Assembly: GCA_023389035.1 (NCBI GenBank)
Contig: JAEWFC010000030.1
Span: 62,001-126,000, forward strand
Reading direction: 5' to 3'
DNA: 64,000 bases
Source: Acidobacteriota bacterium
GTDB lineage: Bacteria; Acidobacteriota; Blastocatellia; Pyrinomonadales; Pyrinomonadaceae
Shown: in pieces, positions 26,095 through 34,889 of the stretch
How positions within the stretch are numbered: position 1 is the first letter of the stretch
Layout: each line of letters begins with the position of its first letter
Made by a program: the position numbers and the translations under genes
Notes under the pieces: generated by a model
The model's input: only the letters and a program-made list of their open reading frames with translations
Database searches by the model: none
Told to the model about the DNA's origin: nothing

Positions 26095-26657
26095 TGTACA
26101 CCTCGCGAAACAAGACAGATCTGATCATCGAAGTTTGGGAAAGGCTGGACTGTGAGAGTATCGGTGCGGCCGAACTGACCGCGATCGAGGGCGCCGTCCG
26201 AGATCGATTCGGCGACGCGGCCGTCGAATCGCCGATGGTGCTCGCCAGGCTGCTCGCCGACGAGGGAGCACAGCTTCGTCATTCCGAGATCATGAAGCTT
26301 TTTGTTGATCGGAACGGCGAGACGTTTCATGATGTCGCATTGAGGAATATCGTCGACATCAGCAGCTTGGATTCCGCCCGTCGATCGATAAGGCAGATGG
26401 AAAATCTGCGGCTGAAGCTGAGCGGCGCGCAAGACAACGAAGGCCTTCGCCTGCTTCGGGAAAAAGCCTTGAAGTTCAAAACGACCGCTCTCGACCTTTC
26501 GCTGAAAAGTTCGCTCGGCCGCACCGACCGGCTGATGAATGCCGAGATCGCGGAATGGCTTACGATCTGGCTGCGGACTCCGGAGATGTTTGAAACTTGG
26601 CTCTCTCTCCGCAAGCGCTCAGCAGAGTTCAATGAATGGTTCGGCGGAGACGATTGA
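26094..26657 (+). CDS. Hypothetical helical protein in hldE-rsmE operon
   Basis: The ATG at 26094 overlaps the hldE2 stop by one base (a GTG three bases upstream is possible) and gives 187 residues. The sequence is largely helical and charged (ELTAIEGAVRDRFG; RRSIRQMENLRLKLSG), with a tryptophan-rich end (EWLTIWLRTPEMFETWLSLRKR). There is no signal peptide or membrane span. I recognise no domain. Tight packing between hldE2 and rsmE (4 bases before the latter's ATG) says it is expressed, not what it does. Confidence 0.8.
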   Translation: MYTSRNKTDLIIEVWERLDCESIGAAELTAIEGAVRDRFGDAAVESPMVLARLLADEGAQLRHSEIMKLFVDRNGETFHDVALRNIVDISSLDSARRSIRQMENLRLKLSGAQDNEGLRLLREKALKFKTTALDLSLKSSLGRTDRLMNAEIAEWLTIWLRTPEMFETWLSLRKRSAEFNEWFGGDD

Positions 26658-26661
26658 CCCT

Positions 26662-27378
26662 ATGCACCGATTCTTTGCACCACCCGAAAACTTCCGGTCC
26701 GTGTCGGTTACGCTTGGCGAGACCGAGACGCGGCACCTGCGAGATGTCTTGCGGCTAGGGGCGGGTGAATCGGTGCGGGTGTTTGACGGCGAAGGCCGCG
26801 AGTTTGAGTGTGAGATCCGTGGTATCGAAAAGCGATCGGCCGAGCTTTCGATCGCGCGAGAGATCACCGCATCCGCACCGGAATCGCCGTTAAAACTCAC
26901 GATCGCTGCTGCGATAACTCCGGCTGAGAAGTTTGACCTTGTCGTTCAGAAATCGGTCGAGCTGGGCGTGGTGCATTTCGTTCCGCTTATCACCGCTCGT
27001 TGCGAGGTCAAGGTCAAGAATGGTGGAAAGCGTCTGGACCGCTTGCGGCGGATCGCATTCGAGGCGGCGAAACAATGCGGCCGGGCGAAGCTGATGACGA
27101 TCGGCGAGGTGACCGGCTTTTCCGAGTTTGTTCGCGAAGCACACGATCCGCTTGTTATCTTTAGCGAACGTGACGGAAGCGGATTTGATGCTATTGAGAT
27201 CGATCGTGCGCTCACTGCAGTTTACGGGCCGAAGGGCGGCTGGGATGATCGTGAATTGGAAACGGCCAGGGACGCAGGTGCCGTCGTTGTTACGTTCGGC
27301 GGCCGCATTTTACGCGCAGAAACGGCCGCGATCGGGATCACGGCCATTCTGCAGCATCGCTTTGGAGATATGCGTTAA
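26662..27378 (+). CDS. rsmE: 16S rRNA m3U1498 methyltransferase
   Basis: The ATG at 26662 (MHRFFAPPENF) gives a 238-aa protein of normal RsmE length; upstream frame extension overlaps the previous gene and is not needed. Motifs are HLRDVLRLGAGESVRVFDG (PUA-like N-domain), KSVELGVVHFVPLITARCEV, and the SPOUT knot GPKGGWDDRELE plus FGGRILRAETAAIG. RsmE methylates N3 of U1498 in 16S rRNA. Its stop overlaps the convergent gene's stop by four bases. Confidence 0.93.
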   Translation: MHRFFAPPENFRSVSVTLGETETRHLRDVLRLGAGESVRVFDGEGREFECEIRGIEKRSAELSIAREITASAPESPLKLTIAAAITPAEKFDLVVQKSVELGVVHFVPLITARCEVKVKNGGKRLDRLRRIAFEAAKQCGRAKLMTIGEVTGFSEFVREAHDPLVIFSERDGSGFDAIEIDRALTAVYGPKGGWDDRELETARDAGAVVVTFGGRILRAETAAIGITAILQHRFGDMR

Positions 27379-27914
27379 ATTTCGCGGCCCGGTTTCGGCC
27401 GATAGTAAGCGTCGCCGCGCTGGGTCATACCCGCCTTTGTACCTATCGCCCTGATCACTGCGTCAAGCAGTTCTTTGCTCGAGATCTTGAAATTCACAGC
27501 TCCCGACACATCGACATCCGGGTCCTGAAAACTTATCACCATGTAGCGCCACTTTTCTTTGATCAGGCCGCCGAGAAAGCTGCCCGGCAGCGGGATGTGG
27601 CGAACTACGTTACCCGTATTTGACGTGACCTTTCGCGATTGCGGAAAGACCACCTGCATCGACGCGTATGGCAGGGCGAATTTTTCCTTGCCGTCCTTAC
27701 CGTAAAAGACAATGCGTTCGTTGATATCGTCGATCTGCAGCCGGCCGGTCTGCTTTTCGCTGTAACCGAACATTCCGCCTTCATATTTTGCTTCAAACGT
27801 TTCCGGTGCAGCAGGAACATTGACCGGTGCGGAACGGTCGATTGGGCGGACCTGCGAATAAGCGAGACTCGTGGACAGCAGGCACAAGGCCATGATCAGG
27901 ATCGTTCTATTCAT
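27375..27914 (-). CDS. Secreted hypothetical protein
   Basis: The 179-aa product has a signal peptide (1-20, ending SLAYSQ). The mature part is beta-rich: FEAKYEGGMFGYSEKQTGRL, ERIVFYGKDGKEKFALPYASM, then helix ELLDAVIRAIGTKAG. The pattern, a short PH-like domain with conserved Y-x-x-x-x-V-VFPQ, is not one I can name. It is convergent with rsmE, with a TTAA stop overlap. Confidence 0.65.
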   Translation of the reverse strand: MNRTILIMALCLLSTSLAYSQVRPIDRSAPVNVPAAPETFEAKYEGGMFGYSEKQTGRLQIDDINERIVFYGKDGKEKFALPYASMQVVFPQSRKVTSNTGNVVRHIPLPGSFLGGLIKEKWRYMVISFQDPDVDVSGAVNFKISSKELLDAVIRAIGTKAGMTQRGDAYYRPKPGREI

Positions 27915-28008
27915 ATAAATATCTCGGGAGAGATCCCTTTGTCGAAATGCGCAAACAAACTTTATTCTAACTGACCAATAGACGTCAATGAAATAGTTTT
28001 GGTTGTAA

Positions 28009-28800
28009 CTAAGCGGCAGAAATTTCGCCGGTAAGGTATGGTGCTAGTCGGCGACGTGCGAGATCTGTGTATTCGGCCGATATTTCGGATCCGAACCATC
28101 TTCGTCCAAGAATAGCGGCGGCCTTCGCGGTGGTGCCGCTGCCCATAAAGCAATCGTAGACGAGATCACCGGGGTCGGTCCATGTACTTATCTGGTCCTT
28201 GGCGAGCTGCTCAGGGAAGATCGCCGGATGCTCGAACGCGATCTTGTCACGCGAGCTGGATGTTCCGACGTTATAGAAGAAGATGTTGTTGAGCTTTCGC
28301 TCTTTTGGCGCCACATGGTCGTGGGCAAGATCGTTGCGGCCGACCTTCGTTATCCGAAAAGATTTGAATGCCTTCTCCTGCTTTATTGGCTGCGTGATCG
28401 GGTTAAACGTTTTCGGCTGCCCCTTTGCAAAGCAGAACATATACTCAAAACACTGCCGATATCGCTTGCCGCAATCGGAGGGGATCGGGTTATTTTTGGC
28501 GTAGATCATCGTATCGTGAACACGGAAACCCGCTTCTTTGAATGCGAATGCGTGCTTAAAGCTCGACAGCGTCTCATCGCCATTCACGGTGCGATCGCCG
28601 ACCACCCAGATCACGACACCGCCCGGCTTCGTCTTTGCGAAGAGGCCTTGGGAAATCTCTTCGACCGGGAAATGGTAGCCGTTATAATCACGCAGATCGT
28701 CGTACGGCGGACTGGTGATCGTCATGTCGATCATCTCATCCGGCATTCTGCTGAAAGTCTCAAGACAGTTTTCCGTGTAGATGGTGCTGAGTTCGATCAT
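28009..28800 (-). CDS. Beta-class site-specific DNA methyltransferase (N4-cytosine or N6-adenine)
   Basis: The 263-aa protein has the catalytic motif TSPPYDDLRDY at residues 29-38 before the SAM-binding DCFMGSGTTAKAA at about 216-228, i.e. beta-class order. TSPPY is most common in N4-cytosine enzymes but occurs in N6-adenine ones. WFGSEISAEYTDLARRRL ends the SAM fold. No restriction endonuclease or specificity gene is adjacent, so it looks like a solitary methyltransferase. It follows the barrel-like gene by 7 bases at the end of a four-gene minus operon that starts with a 3'-5' exonuclease. Confidence 0.9.
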   Translation of the reverse strand: MIELSTIYTENCLETFSRMPDEMIDMTITSPPYDDLRDYNGYHFPVEEISQGLFAKTKPGGVVIWVVGDRTVNGDETLSSFKHAFAFKEAGFRVHDTMIYAKNNPIPSDCGKRYRQCFEYMFCFAKGQPKTFNPITQPIKQEKAFKSFRITKVGRNDLAHDHVAPKERKLNNIFFYNVGTSSSRDKIAFEHPAIFPEQLAKDQISTWTDPGDLVYDCFMGSGTTAKAAAILGRRWFGSEISAEYTDLARRRLAPYLTGEISAA

Positions 28801-28807
28801 GGTCAGG

Positions 28808-29386
28808 CTAAAAGCGGCTTTCGCCGAAGGCGTGCTTCCATGCGAGCGCCTCAGACATCACCGCGAGTCTGCGGCGTTCATTGTCGGGGAAATGTGTACC
28901 GACCTGCTCTATTATGTAGTTTGCAAGCGGAGTCGCCAGCGAACCGGTCTGCGTGATCAGGTTCGGAAGATAGTGCATCTGCACCGATCCGTCACGAGCA
29001 GTGTGAAATTTGCGGACCGCGTCGGCGTCCATCGAGACGACCTCAGTTCCCGCCGGCAGCATGTTCCGCGGAACCTGATGCGAGACGTTGCCGCCCGAGA
29101 TCGAGCCCAATAGCAGGATCGCGATCAAAGCTTTATTCTCATCAATTTGATCGCGTTTGAGCTCGGAAAGTGCATTTGCCTGTCCAAGCCGTGGTGACGA
29201 GGCAGCGTATTCGGGATTGACGAGCCGTGAGTCACAGATCACACCAACGGTCGCTTCATCGCCGGAAGTCATCGAGACGAAAGCACCAAAACCCCGTGCG
29301 CCGTCACCGCTCGCTTCCCCGTCGGCGAGCATTCGCGCGATATACGTCACGTGAGAAGTTGACCCGACTATCTTTGCAAAACTCAT
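28808..29386 (-). CDS. Hypothetical protein, possible HAS-barrel-like N-terminus
   Basis: The 192-aa product starts KIVGSTSHVTYIARM and continues GFGAFVSMTSGDEATVGVICDSRLVNPEY, a strand pattern similar to the HAS-barrel domain at the N-terminus of HerA-type translocases. The rest is helical (ELKRDQIDENKALIAILLLG). No ATPase motif is present. This is a weak fold guess. It lies 3 bases from the upstream small membrane protein and 7 from the DNA methyltransferase, which fits a DNA-related operon. Confidence 0.6.
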   Translation of the reverse strand: MSFAKIVGSTSHVTYIARMLADGEASGDGARGFGAFVSMTSGDEATVGVICDSRLVNPEYAASSPRLGQANALSELKRDQIDENKALIAILLLGSISGGNVSHQVPRNMLPAGTEVVSMDADAVRKFHTARDGSVQMHYLPNLITQTGSLATPLANYIIEQVGTHFPDNERRRLAVMSEALAWKHAFGESRF

Positions 29387-29389
29387 CGG

Positions 29390-29680
29390 TTAACGATCAA
29401 GGGTTGGGATGTGATAGAGCAGCCACCAAAGTACGAGTTGTGCCGCAAAGACAACGAATGCCATGACGACAGCAAGAATGCGGCTGCGAACCGCATGTGA
29501 GTTCGCGGCAGAACGTGCACTCAGCAGTTCACGAATCCCGAGAACGACAGCCGGCAGCGTAAAAAGTATGCCGACAAAGGGGACAAGTGAATAGACGACA
29601 CACGCCCATGCCGTGCTCTGTTCGAAAGGTTCGCTTTCTTCAAATAATCCGGCATGCTCGTTTCGGCCATTCACATCCAC
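29390..29680 (-). CDS. Small two-span membrane protein (DUF4190-like)
   Basis: The 96-aa protein has an acidic N-terminus followed by two hydrophobic segments (VVYSLVPFVGILFTLPAVVLG and ILAVVMAFVVFAAQLVLWWLL) joined by a basic loop. The first segment and IRELLSARSAAN resemble DUF4190-type proteins. Function unknown. It is the second gene of the exonuclease-methyltransferase run. Confidence 0.65.
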   Translation of the reverse strand: MDVNGRNEHAGLFEESEPFEQSTAWACVVYSLVPFVGILFTLPAVVLGIRELLSARSAANSHAVRSRILAVVMAFVVFAAQLVLWWLLYHIPTLDR

Positions 29681-29728
29681 AAGTTAGAGTTTTTCATGAA
29701 TTGCGCGCGTGTGCAATGGCTAGCGCGC

Positions 29729-30580
29729 CTAGATGGTTTCCCAGCGTTCCAGAAAGCGACGGATGTGCTGGGCGGTTTCAGCCTGTGCGGCGTTTTCGAG
29801 AAAGGCGCGAAAGTCTTCCTGCTCGGTGAAATACTCTTCTTCTGAGATCTTGCCGCAGAAGTTCATCACACGGAGCCAGATGAGGTACGTATTTAGCGTA
29901 TCGATCTGGTTATATTCTACTATCTTGCCTATGTCGCCCGCGAGCCACATATCCACGACCTGGTCGCCGGCGAGGTCGATCTTACCCGGAAAACCGCAAA
30001 GTTTGGCGAGGTCATTCAGACGCGGCGCCATCGCTCCACGCGAGAATTTTTGGATCAGATCGATATGGGCTTCGCTGTTTCGCGAGTCGAAATAATCACG
30101 GCCCTCCCAAGGTTTATTCGGCCGCGAACAGAACGTTTCCGCACGCACCTCGTTGACGATCCCTCGCTGCACCAGCACCTGTAGATCTGATTCCGTCGAG
30201 TTGAAGCCGACAAGCTGCGGATCGCGGACACCGACCCAGTGAAGGAACTTTCCGATGATCTCTCCCTCGTCGACCGTGTCCTCAACGAAAGGCAGTTTTG
30301 GCAGTGAGTTGATCGCGAACTCAGCGTGGCGTTCGCCGTCGACAAAGCTGATCCTGCGCGACAGAAAAGCGATCGAGACCACGCGTGAAAAGAGATATTT
30401 TACGAATGGGCGTGGACATTCGGCGGGATCGTAACCCTTCGTTTCCCTCCATATGTGCTCCATTGCCTCGAGTTCTGTGGTCTCGGGCGGCAGTCCGTAA
30501 AGGCGCATCGCACCCGCCGCGTCCGGAACCCATTCGAGGTCAAAAAACCAGACGGGATCGTGAATATCGTACTTGATCAT
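29729..30580 (-). CDS. DnaQ-fold 3'-5' exonuclease (PolB-exonuclease-like)
   Basis: The 283-aa product shows DEDD exonuclease motifs: FFDLEWVPD near residue 13 (DxE), LVGFNSTESDLQVL near 123, and YNQIDTLNTYLIW near 225 (YxxxD). The layout matches the predicted 3'-5' exonuclease group related to the PolB proofreading domain (PF10108). It has no polymerase domain. It heads a minus-strand operon with a small membrane protein, a barrel-like protein and a DNA methyltransferase. The context suggests DNA repair or modification, but no direct link is shown. Confidence 0.85.
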   Translation of the reverse strand: MIKYDIHDPVWFFDLEWVPDAAGAMRLYGLPPETTELEAMEHIWRETKGYDPAECPRPFVKYLFSRVVSIAFLSRRISFVDGERHAEFAINSLPKLPFVEDTVDEGEIIGKFLHWVGVRDPQLVGFNSTESDLQVLVQRGIVNEVRAETFCSRPNKPWEGRDYFDSRNSEAHIDLIQKFSRGAMAPRLNDLAKLCGFPGKIDLAGDQVVDMWLAGDIGKIVEYNQIDTLNTYLIWLRVMNFCGKISEEEYFTEQEDFRAFLENAAQAETAQHIRRFLERWETI

Positions 30581-30838
30581 TTTGGCGAAAGTTTAGCACA
30601 TCGATATTACGACATAGAAGGTGCCCGGCTTTCATCAAAGCCTGCGCTTTTTCACTATTGAACCGTGCACCATAAGGAGAGATATCGGCCGAAATAGTAT
30701 TTACCCGGGCTCATCTTTATAGCATTCGAACGACTAAGCCTAACAGACACAACAATAACTTCGTATGGCACACCCTTTGCAATATATCAAGGCACGGAGG
30801 ACGCGATCCTCGATAAACGAGCAAGGGAGATATAAGCA

Positions 30839-31171
30839 ATGAAAAAAATTCTGACTACATTCATGATGATGGGGCTTATGGCGGTAATGATCCCGCTGTT
30901 TGCAACGGACGCGTCGGCACAGACGCGCTATTACGGACGCGATCAGCGAAGTACTTACGATAAGCATCGCAATCTGATCAATATCGGTATCGGAACCGGT
31001 GCCGGAGCGATCATCGGAGCTCTGGTAGGTGGTAAGAAAGGTGCCGCAGTGGGCGCCGCGGTCGGAGCAGGCGGTAGTGCACTCTATACATACGTCTTCA
31101 ACCCGAAGACCAAGCGTTACGAGCGTCGCTATAATCCGAACTACCGAACCACGTATCGTCCGCGATACTAG
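30839..31171 (+). CDS. Glycine-zipper membrane/secreted small protein
   Basis: The 110-aa product has a signal peptide (1-28, ending DASAQ). A glycine zipper follows (GIGTGAGAIIGALVGGKKGAA and on to AVGAGGSAL, about 55-82), then a basic tyrosine-rich tail (YERRYNPNYRTTYRPRY). Glycine-zipper small proteins are often outer-membrane or periplasmic. AGGGAGA precedes the ATG. It is monocistronic and ends at a hairpin terminator shared with the convergent cupin gene. Confidence 0.8.
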   Translation: MKKILTTFMMMGLMAVMIPLFATDASAQTRYYGRDQRSTYDKHRNLINIGIGTGAGAIIGALVGGKKGAAVGAAVGAGGSALYTYVFNPKTKRYERRYNPNYRTTYRPRY

Positions 31172-31200
31172 ACAAGAGGAACAACGAACCGGGGAAGGTG

Positions 31201-31240
31201 AAACCGCGGCAGGCTGTAATAGGCCGCCGCGGTTTCTATT
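31201..31240. terminator. Bidirectional hairpin terminator
   Basis: AAACCGCGGC (31201-31210) pairs with GCCGCGGTTT (31226-31235). It is followed on plus by CTATTTT, and the A-rich side serves the minus-strand cupin gene, whose stop is at 31241. Confidence 0.75.
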
Positions 31241-31696
31241 TTAAAGATTCTCAAACATCTGCTTGATCGCTGCGAACTGCGCTTCCTCTGCCGCCTTCTC
31301 GGCCTTGGTCCTGCGCTTCTTGCGAGGCTTACCCGACTTTGTAAGTATCGGGGTCGGGCTCATGTCAGCCACGGTTTCACGCTTTATTTCCCCAAGAAGG
31401 TATATTGCCGGTTCCGTGCCAAGTACGCGCGAGGTGTGGTAGATCTCGGGGGGCATATCGTCGCGATCGCCTGGGCCGAGCACATATCGCCCGACTCGTT
31501 CGACCACGACCTCGAGGTTGCCCGAGACCACCCAACGTGAAGTCGCCACCGAATGCTTGTGAGACCCGACCAGCTGATTAGGGCTTTCAGACCATTGGAA
31601 AACCCTGTAACCGGCGTTGACCATTTGCAGGCGGAGCATCGCCGGGTTCGGCGGATAGACCTCTTGCCAGCGTTCGACGCTGTAACCTTGCGACAT
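31241..31696 (-). CDS. Cupin-domain protein with lysine-rich tail
   Basis: The 151-aa protein has a single cupin barrel: GSHKHSVATSRWVVSGNLEVVVERVG, then GPGDRDDMPPEIYHTSRV, with possible metal ligands His in HKH and the later His. After about residue 118 comes a highly basic tail (KSGKPRKKRRTKAEKAA). This tail is unusual for a cupin and might bind nucleic acid. No signal peptide. Substrate unknown. Confidence 0.75.
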   Translation of the reverse strand: MSQGYSVERWQEVYPPNPAMLRLQMVNAGYRVFQWSESPNQLVGSHKHSVATSRWVVSGNLEVVVERVGRYVLGPGDRDDMPPEIYHTSRVLGTEPAIYLLGEIKRETVADMSPTPILTKSGKPRKKRRTKAEKAAEEAQFAAIKQMFENL

Positions 31697-31742
31697 ACAC
31701 CGAGATTTTACACTACGGTTCCAGGGTGTTAAAGGAATGCTC

Positions 31743-32789
31743 CTATTGGCACTTCATTAGGATTCCCGTGTAACCGAGACTATCGACTTTATTTGCTGTG
31801 TAGCGTCCGCCGCCGGCGTAATCTTGTTTGACGATCCACTCTCGTCCCTGGCAAATCGGTCTGTTAGGTACTTTTAGCAATGCCCAGCCGCGTTTTGTTC
31901 GGGAGGTCGGCACCCCGATACGATTAGTAAAGATACGCCAATCAGCGTACTCAGAGCCTATCTTCAGAACTTGGACGCCGGGGATCGCGGACTGATACTG
32001 ACCACGTACCCATTGTTCCACGGCCGCATCGCGATTCGGTGGTTGCACAAATGCTCGTTCAGCCCCGGCCGTTTCGCGACGCTGCTTGAGCTGCATCGCC
32101 CGCTGAATATAAGGGTCGAGATAATCGTCGGGAACAGCAGCATCGAGGTTGCTGAAGAAGGGCTTGAGCTTAGTAAACATATCGGCTTTCCACCTTTCCG
32201 TTTCCCAAAACATCACCTGGGATAGCATAGATATCCGGTCCTCAGGATCTTTTTCCACAGTGTCTAGTTCCCTGGTTATTTGGTCTGTTATGTTCTTTGC
32301 CTGCCTCGCAACGGCTGCTGCCTTGCCCTTTTGTGAGTACTCAACACGTTTTGCGGCGATGGAGCACCACGTCGCAGGGAGATTATTGAGATCGCCCCAG
32401 CTTACGCGACTTGGGTCATCGGTCATCCCAGCGTACCGGGATGTACACGCAGCGTCGATCTCAGCGAGCTCCTGCATCGTTTTTGTCCACTCATCTTTCG
32501 AGGTAGGCGGTCCGTAACTCGTGTTGCCTACGTGGAGCTTCGCATCGTGTATCTGCATTAGGTTGTAAACCGAACTTCGATATTTGCCGAATTCATTTAA
32601 GAAATCGCGTCGCTTTGCCTCTTGGCCCGCGCCGCTTCGCTGCGAACCGGGTGACTGCCCCTGCGGCGTCGCAGGTTGAGGCGAGGTGATACGAGGGATC
32701 CTTATGGGGAACTGGCCGAGGGCCTGCACGAACGGTGCAGCGCAGAAGAAAACAAATGCAGCGATTAGCGTACTTCGAACGAAAGTCAT
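31743..32789 (-). CDS. Secreted hypothetical protein
   Basis: The 348-aa product has a signal peptide (1-24, ending VQALGQ) and a proline/glutamine-rich linker (QPATPQGQSPGSQ) near residues 38-50. A long helical middle contains several conserved cysteines and tryptophans (AACTSRYAGM; LPATWCSIAAKRVEYSQKG). The C-terminal part (GSEYADWRIFTNRIGVPTSR; ICQGREWIVKQDYAGGG) looks like a small beta domain. I recognise no family. GGAGG sits 10 bases before the ATG. It is divergent from the winged-helix/TPR regulator across 171 bases, so shared regulation is possible. Confidence 0.7.
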   Translation of the reverse strand: MTFVRSTLIAAFVFFCAAPFVQALGQFPIRIPRITSPQPATPQGQSPGSQRSGAGQEAKRRDFLNEFGKYRSSVYNLMQIHDAKLHVGNTSYGPPTSKDEWTKTMQELAEIDAACTSRYAGMTDDPSRVSWGDLNNLPATWCSIAAKRVEYSQKGKAAAVARQAKNITDQITRELDTVEKDPEDRISMLSQVMFWETERWKADMFTKLKPFFSNLDAAVPDDYLDPYIQRAMQLKQRRETAGAERAFVQPPNRDAAVEQWVRGQYQSAIPGVQVLKIGSEYADWRIFTNRIGVPTSRTKRGWALLKVPNRPICQGREWIVKQDYAGGGRYTANKVDSLGYTGILMKCQ

Positions 32790-32960
32790 AGTTATGATTC
32801 CTCCAGTTTGTTGAAAATGATTTTTGCCCCGCGATGGTGATGCGCAAGAAATTAAGGGGCGCCTTAGCAGCAGGGTTTGCCGCTCTATGTTTATTGTTTT
32901 AGATTAGACTCAATCCCGCGGTACTTTGTGAGTTGTTAGAAAATCGTTAGGTTCGTACAA

Positions 32961-34817
32961 ATGTCCCCTAAAACCGGCATTTTCTATGAGTTTCTTGGGT
33001 ATCGGCTTGACCCGGGCCCCCGGTTGCTCACTCACGGCGATAAAGCGATCCAGCTCACTCCTAAAGCTTTCGATCTGCTGATGCTGTTGGTTGAACGAGC
33101 TCCGAATGTTGTGTCCAGACAAGAGATCCTGGAATCGATCTGGCCAGAGACATTTGTGGAAGAAGGAAATATCAATTACACGATATCTTCGCTCCGCAAG
33201 GCGCTGGATAATCGCGAGCTTATTTCAACTGTCCCGAAAATAGGGTATCGATTCGGGGTCCCTATCTCGGTTGTTGAACGCGATCAGCACAAGCCAACGC
33301 CGGACCCGCCGCGAAATTTTGAACCGCCGAAAAGACGGCAGCGAGTGGCCTCTTTATTGCTCGTGGTCGCCGCGATCAGCTTAGTACTTTTCACCGGATA
33401 TTTGCCGCGAGAGTCTGTCGTTCACAACGCTCCCGATGGCCACGTGAAAAGTGTCGCGGTGCTGCCGTTCGTCGCTTTGCCGGGAACGAATATCGATCCG
33501 AGCGAACTGGAGTTGGCCAGCTCCGCGATCAGTCAGCGTCTAGGTCTCGTCCGTGGATTGACCGTTCGTCCGACGGATGAAGTCGGTAAACAGACCGACC
33601 CCCTTGCCGCCGGCCTGAAACTCGGCGTTGAAAAAGCAGTAACCGGTACATATTCAGACTCCGCTAATGGCCCAGTTCTGCAGATCGGGCTGTTTGACGT
33701 GGTGTCGGGACGTGAGATCTGGGGCGACACGATAGAGGCCCCGGAACTTGCCTCGACGGAACTTCACGGCGACATTGCCGGACGGATCGCGATCAGCCTT
33801 TTCGCCCAACTTAAGGAATCCGACATTCTACGAGTCAAACAGATCTACACTAAAAACCCGGAAGCCTACCGCCAATACGCGGTCGGACGGGCGATCTTCA
33901 ATCACTCGTCTGCAGGGTCGTTCGAACATATTCTCGAAGCTTATAACCGAGCAGTCGCCCTGGATCCGGCATTCGCTCTGGCGTACGCAGGCCTGGCCGA
34001 TCTTTACTTTCGAAGGGCCAGCCAGTCGGAGCACTCTGAAAGTAGCGAATTTTTTCGACGGGCCGAGAGCTTTGCCCGCAAGGCGTTCAATCTCGACCCG
34101 GAACTATCTCAAGCGCATACCGCACTCGGCCGGGCTCATCGGGCGATAAGGAAAGACCTCGAAGCAGCGGAGGCAAGTTTTGCTCGAGCGATCGAACTCG
34201 ATCCCAATAATGTTCAGGCGTACGGATTTCTTGGCCAGATACTTATCTTGCGCGGCGATATCGCGTCGGCCTTGAAGATAGCCGACCGGGTCGAAACGAT
34301 CGATCCGAACGCCCGCCAGATCCTTTTCTTGCGATACCGCGGTTATGAGGCGATTCTCGATACAAAGAACGGCCTGGAGTTTTTCCAGCGCGCGTTTGAG
34401 GTTGACCCGCACGTCCACTACGCCAGGATAGGGTATGTGCGATTCTTGTATTACGCCGGTGAGTACGAGAAGATGGCTGCGGTTGCGAACGGTGGCTTTG
34501 AGCACAGCCGCGGTTTCTCGTTCGTCTGGAAGCAGATGCTCGCACGCGCGGCACTCCGGCGCGGCGATATAACGGAATTCCGACAGCAATTAACGGCATT
34601 GCAATCGGGAGCTCAACAGTCGACCAGATACCTCTATCATCTGGCGGTCGTCCACGCAGAGAGAGGCGAACATGAAAAGGCATTTGAACTGCTTGCACGG
34701 TGCGCCGATCAAAACGAGGAATGGATGATGTGGATGAATTCGGAACCCGCGTTTGAGGGGATGCGTGAGGACCCACGGTTTCGGTCGATGCTGAGCCGGA
34801 TCACCGGCCTTAGCTGA
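32961..34817 (+). CDS. CadC-like membrane regulator: OmpR-type winged helix, one span, TPR sensor
   Basis: The 618-aa protein has an OmpR/PhoB-type DNA-binding domain at about 8-100 (LTPKAFDLLMLLVERAPNVVSRQEIL; NINYTISSLRKAL). One transmembrane segment follows near 131-150 (VASLLLVVAAISLVLFTGYL). A periplasmic part has a TolB-like N-region (VKSVAVLPFVALPG) and then TPR repeats from about 300 to 610 (ALAYAGLADLYFRRAS; NVQAYGFLGQILILRGD). No phosphorylation receiver is present. This matches ToxR/CadC-type one-component membrane regulators. The ligand and targets are unknown; the divergent secreted gene is a candidate target. Confidence 0.88.
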   Translation: MSPKTGIFYEFLGYRLDPGPRLLTHGDKAIQLTPKAFDLLMLLVERAPNVVSRQEILESIWPETFVEEGNINYTISSLRKALDNRELISTVPKIGYRFGVPISVVERDQHKPTPDPPRNFEPPKRRQRVASLLLVVAAISLVLFTGYLPRESVVHNAPDGHVKSVAVLPFVALPGTNIDPSELELASSAISQRLGLVRGLTVRPTDEVGKQTDPLAAGLKLGVEKAVTGTYSDSANGPVLQIGLFDVVSGREIWGDTIEAPELASTELHGDIAGRIAISLFAQLKESDILRVKQIYTKNPEAYRQYAVGRAIFNHSSAGSFEHILEAYNRAVALDPAFALAYAGLADLYFRRASQSEHSESSEFFRRAESFARKAFNLDPELSQAHTALGRAHRAIRKDLEAAEASFARAIELDPNNVQAYGFLGQILILRGDIASALKIADRVETIDPNARQILFLRYRGYEAILDTKNGLEFFQRAFEVDPHVHYARIGYVRFLYYAGEYEKMAAVANGGFEHSRGFSFVWKQMLARAALRRGDITEFRQQLTALQSGAQQSTRYLYHLAVVHAERGEHEKAFELLARCADQNEEWMMWMNSEPAFEGMREDPRFRSMLSRITGLS

Positions 34818-34831
34818 GTCTGATCAAAAGC

Positions 34832-34867
34832 AAAAAAAAAATGCCGCGGCAGGCTACCACCGCGGCA
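34832..34867 (-). terminator. Rho-independent terminator after split baeRF gene
   Basis: TGCCGCGG (34842-34849) pairs with CCGCGGCA (34860-34867). Read on minus the hairpin is followed by ten T residues (34832-34841). It lies 22 bases after the minus-strand stop. Confidence 0.85.
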
Positions 34868-34889
34868 CGTTCAATTCTCCATCCATCGA

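Noticed and set aside
28009..28800. Full restriction-modification system
   Set aside because: Only the methyltransferase is present; no endonuclease or specificity subunit in the neighbourhood.
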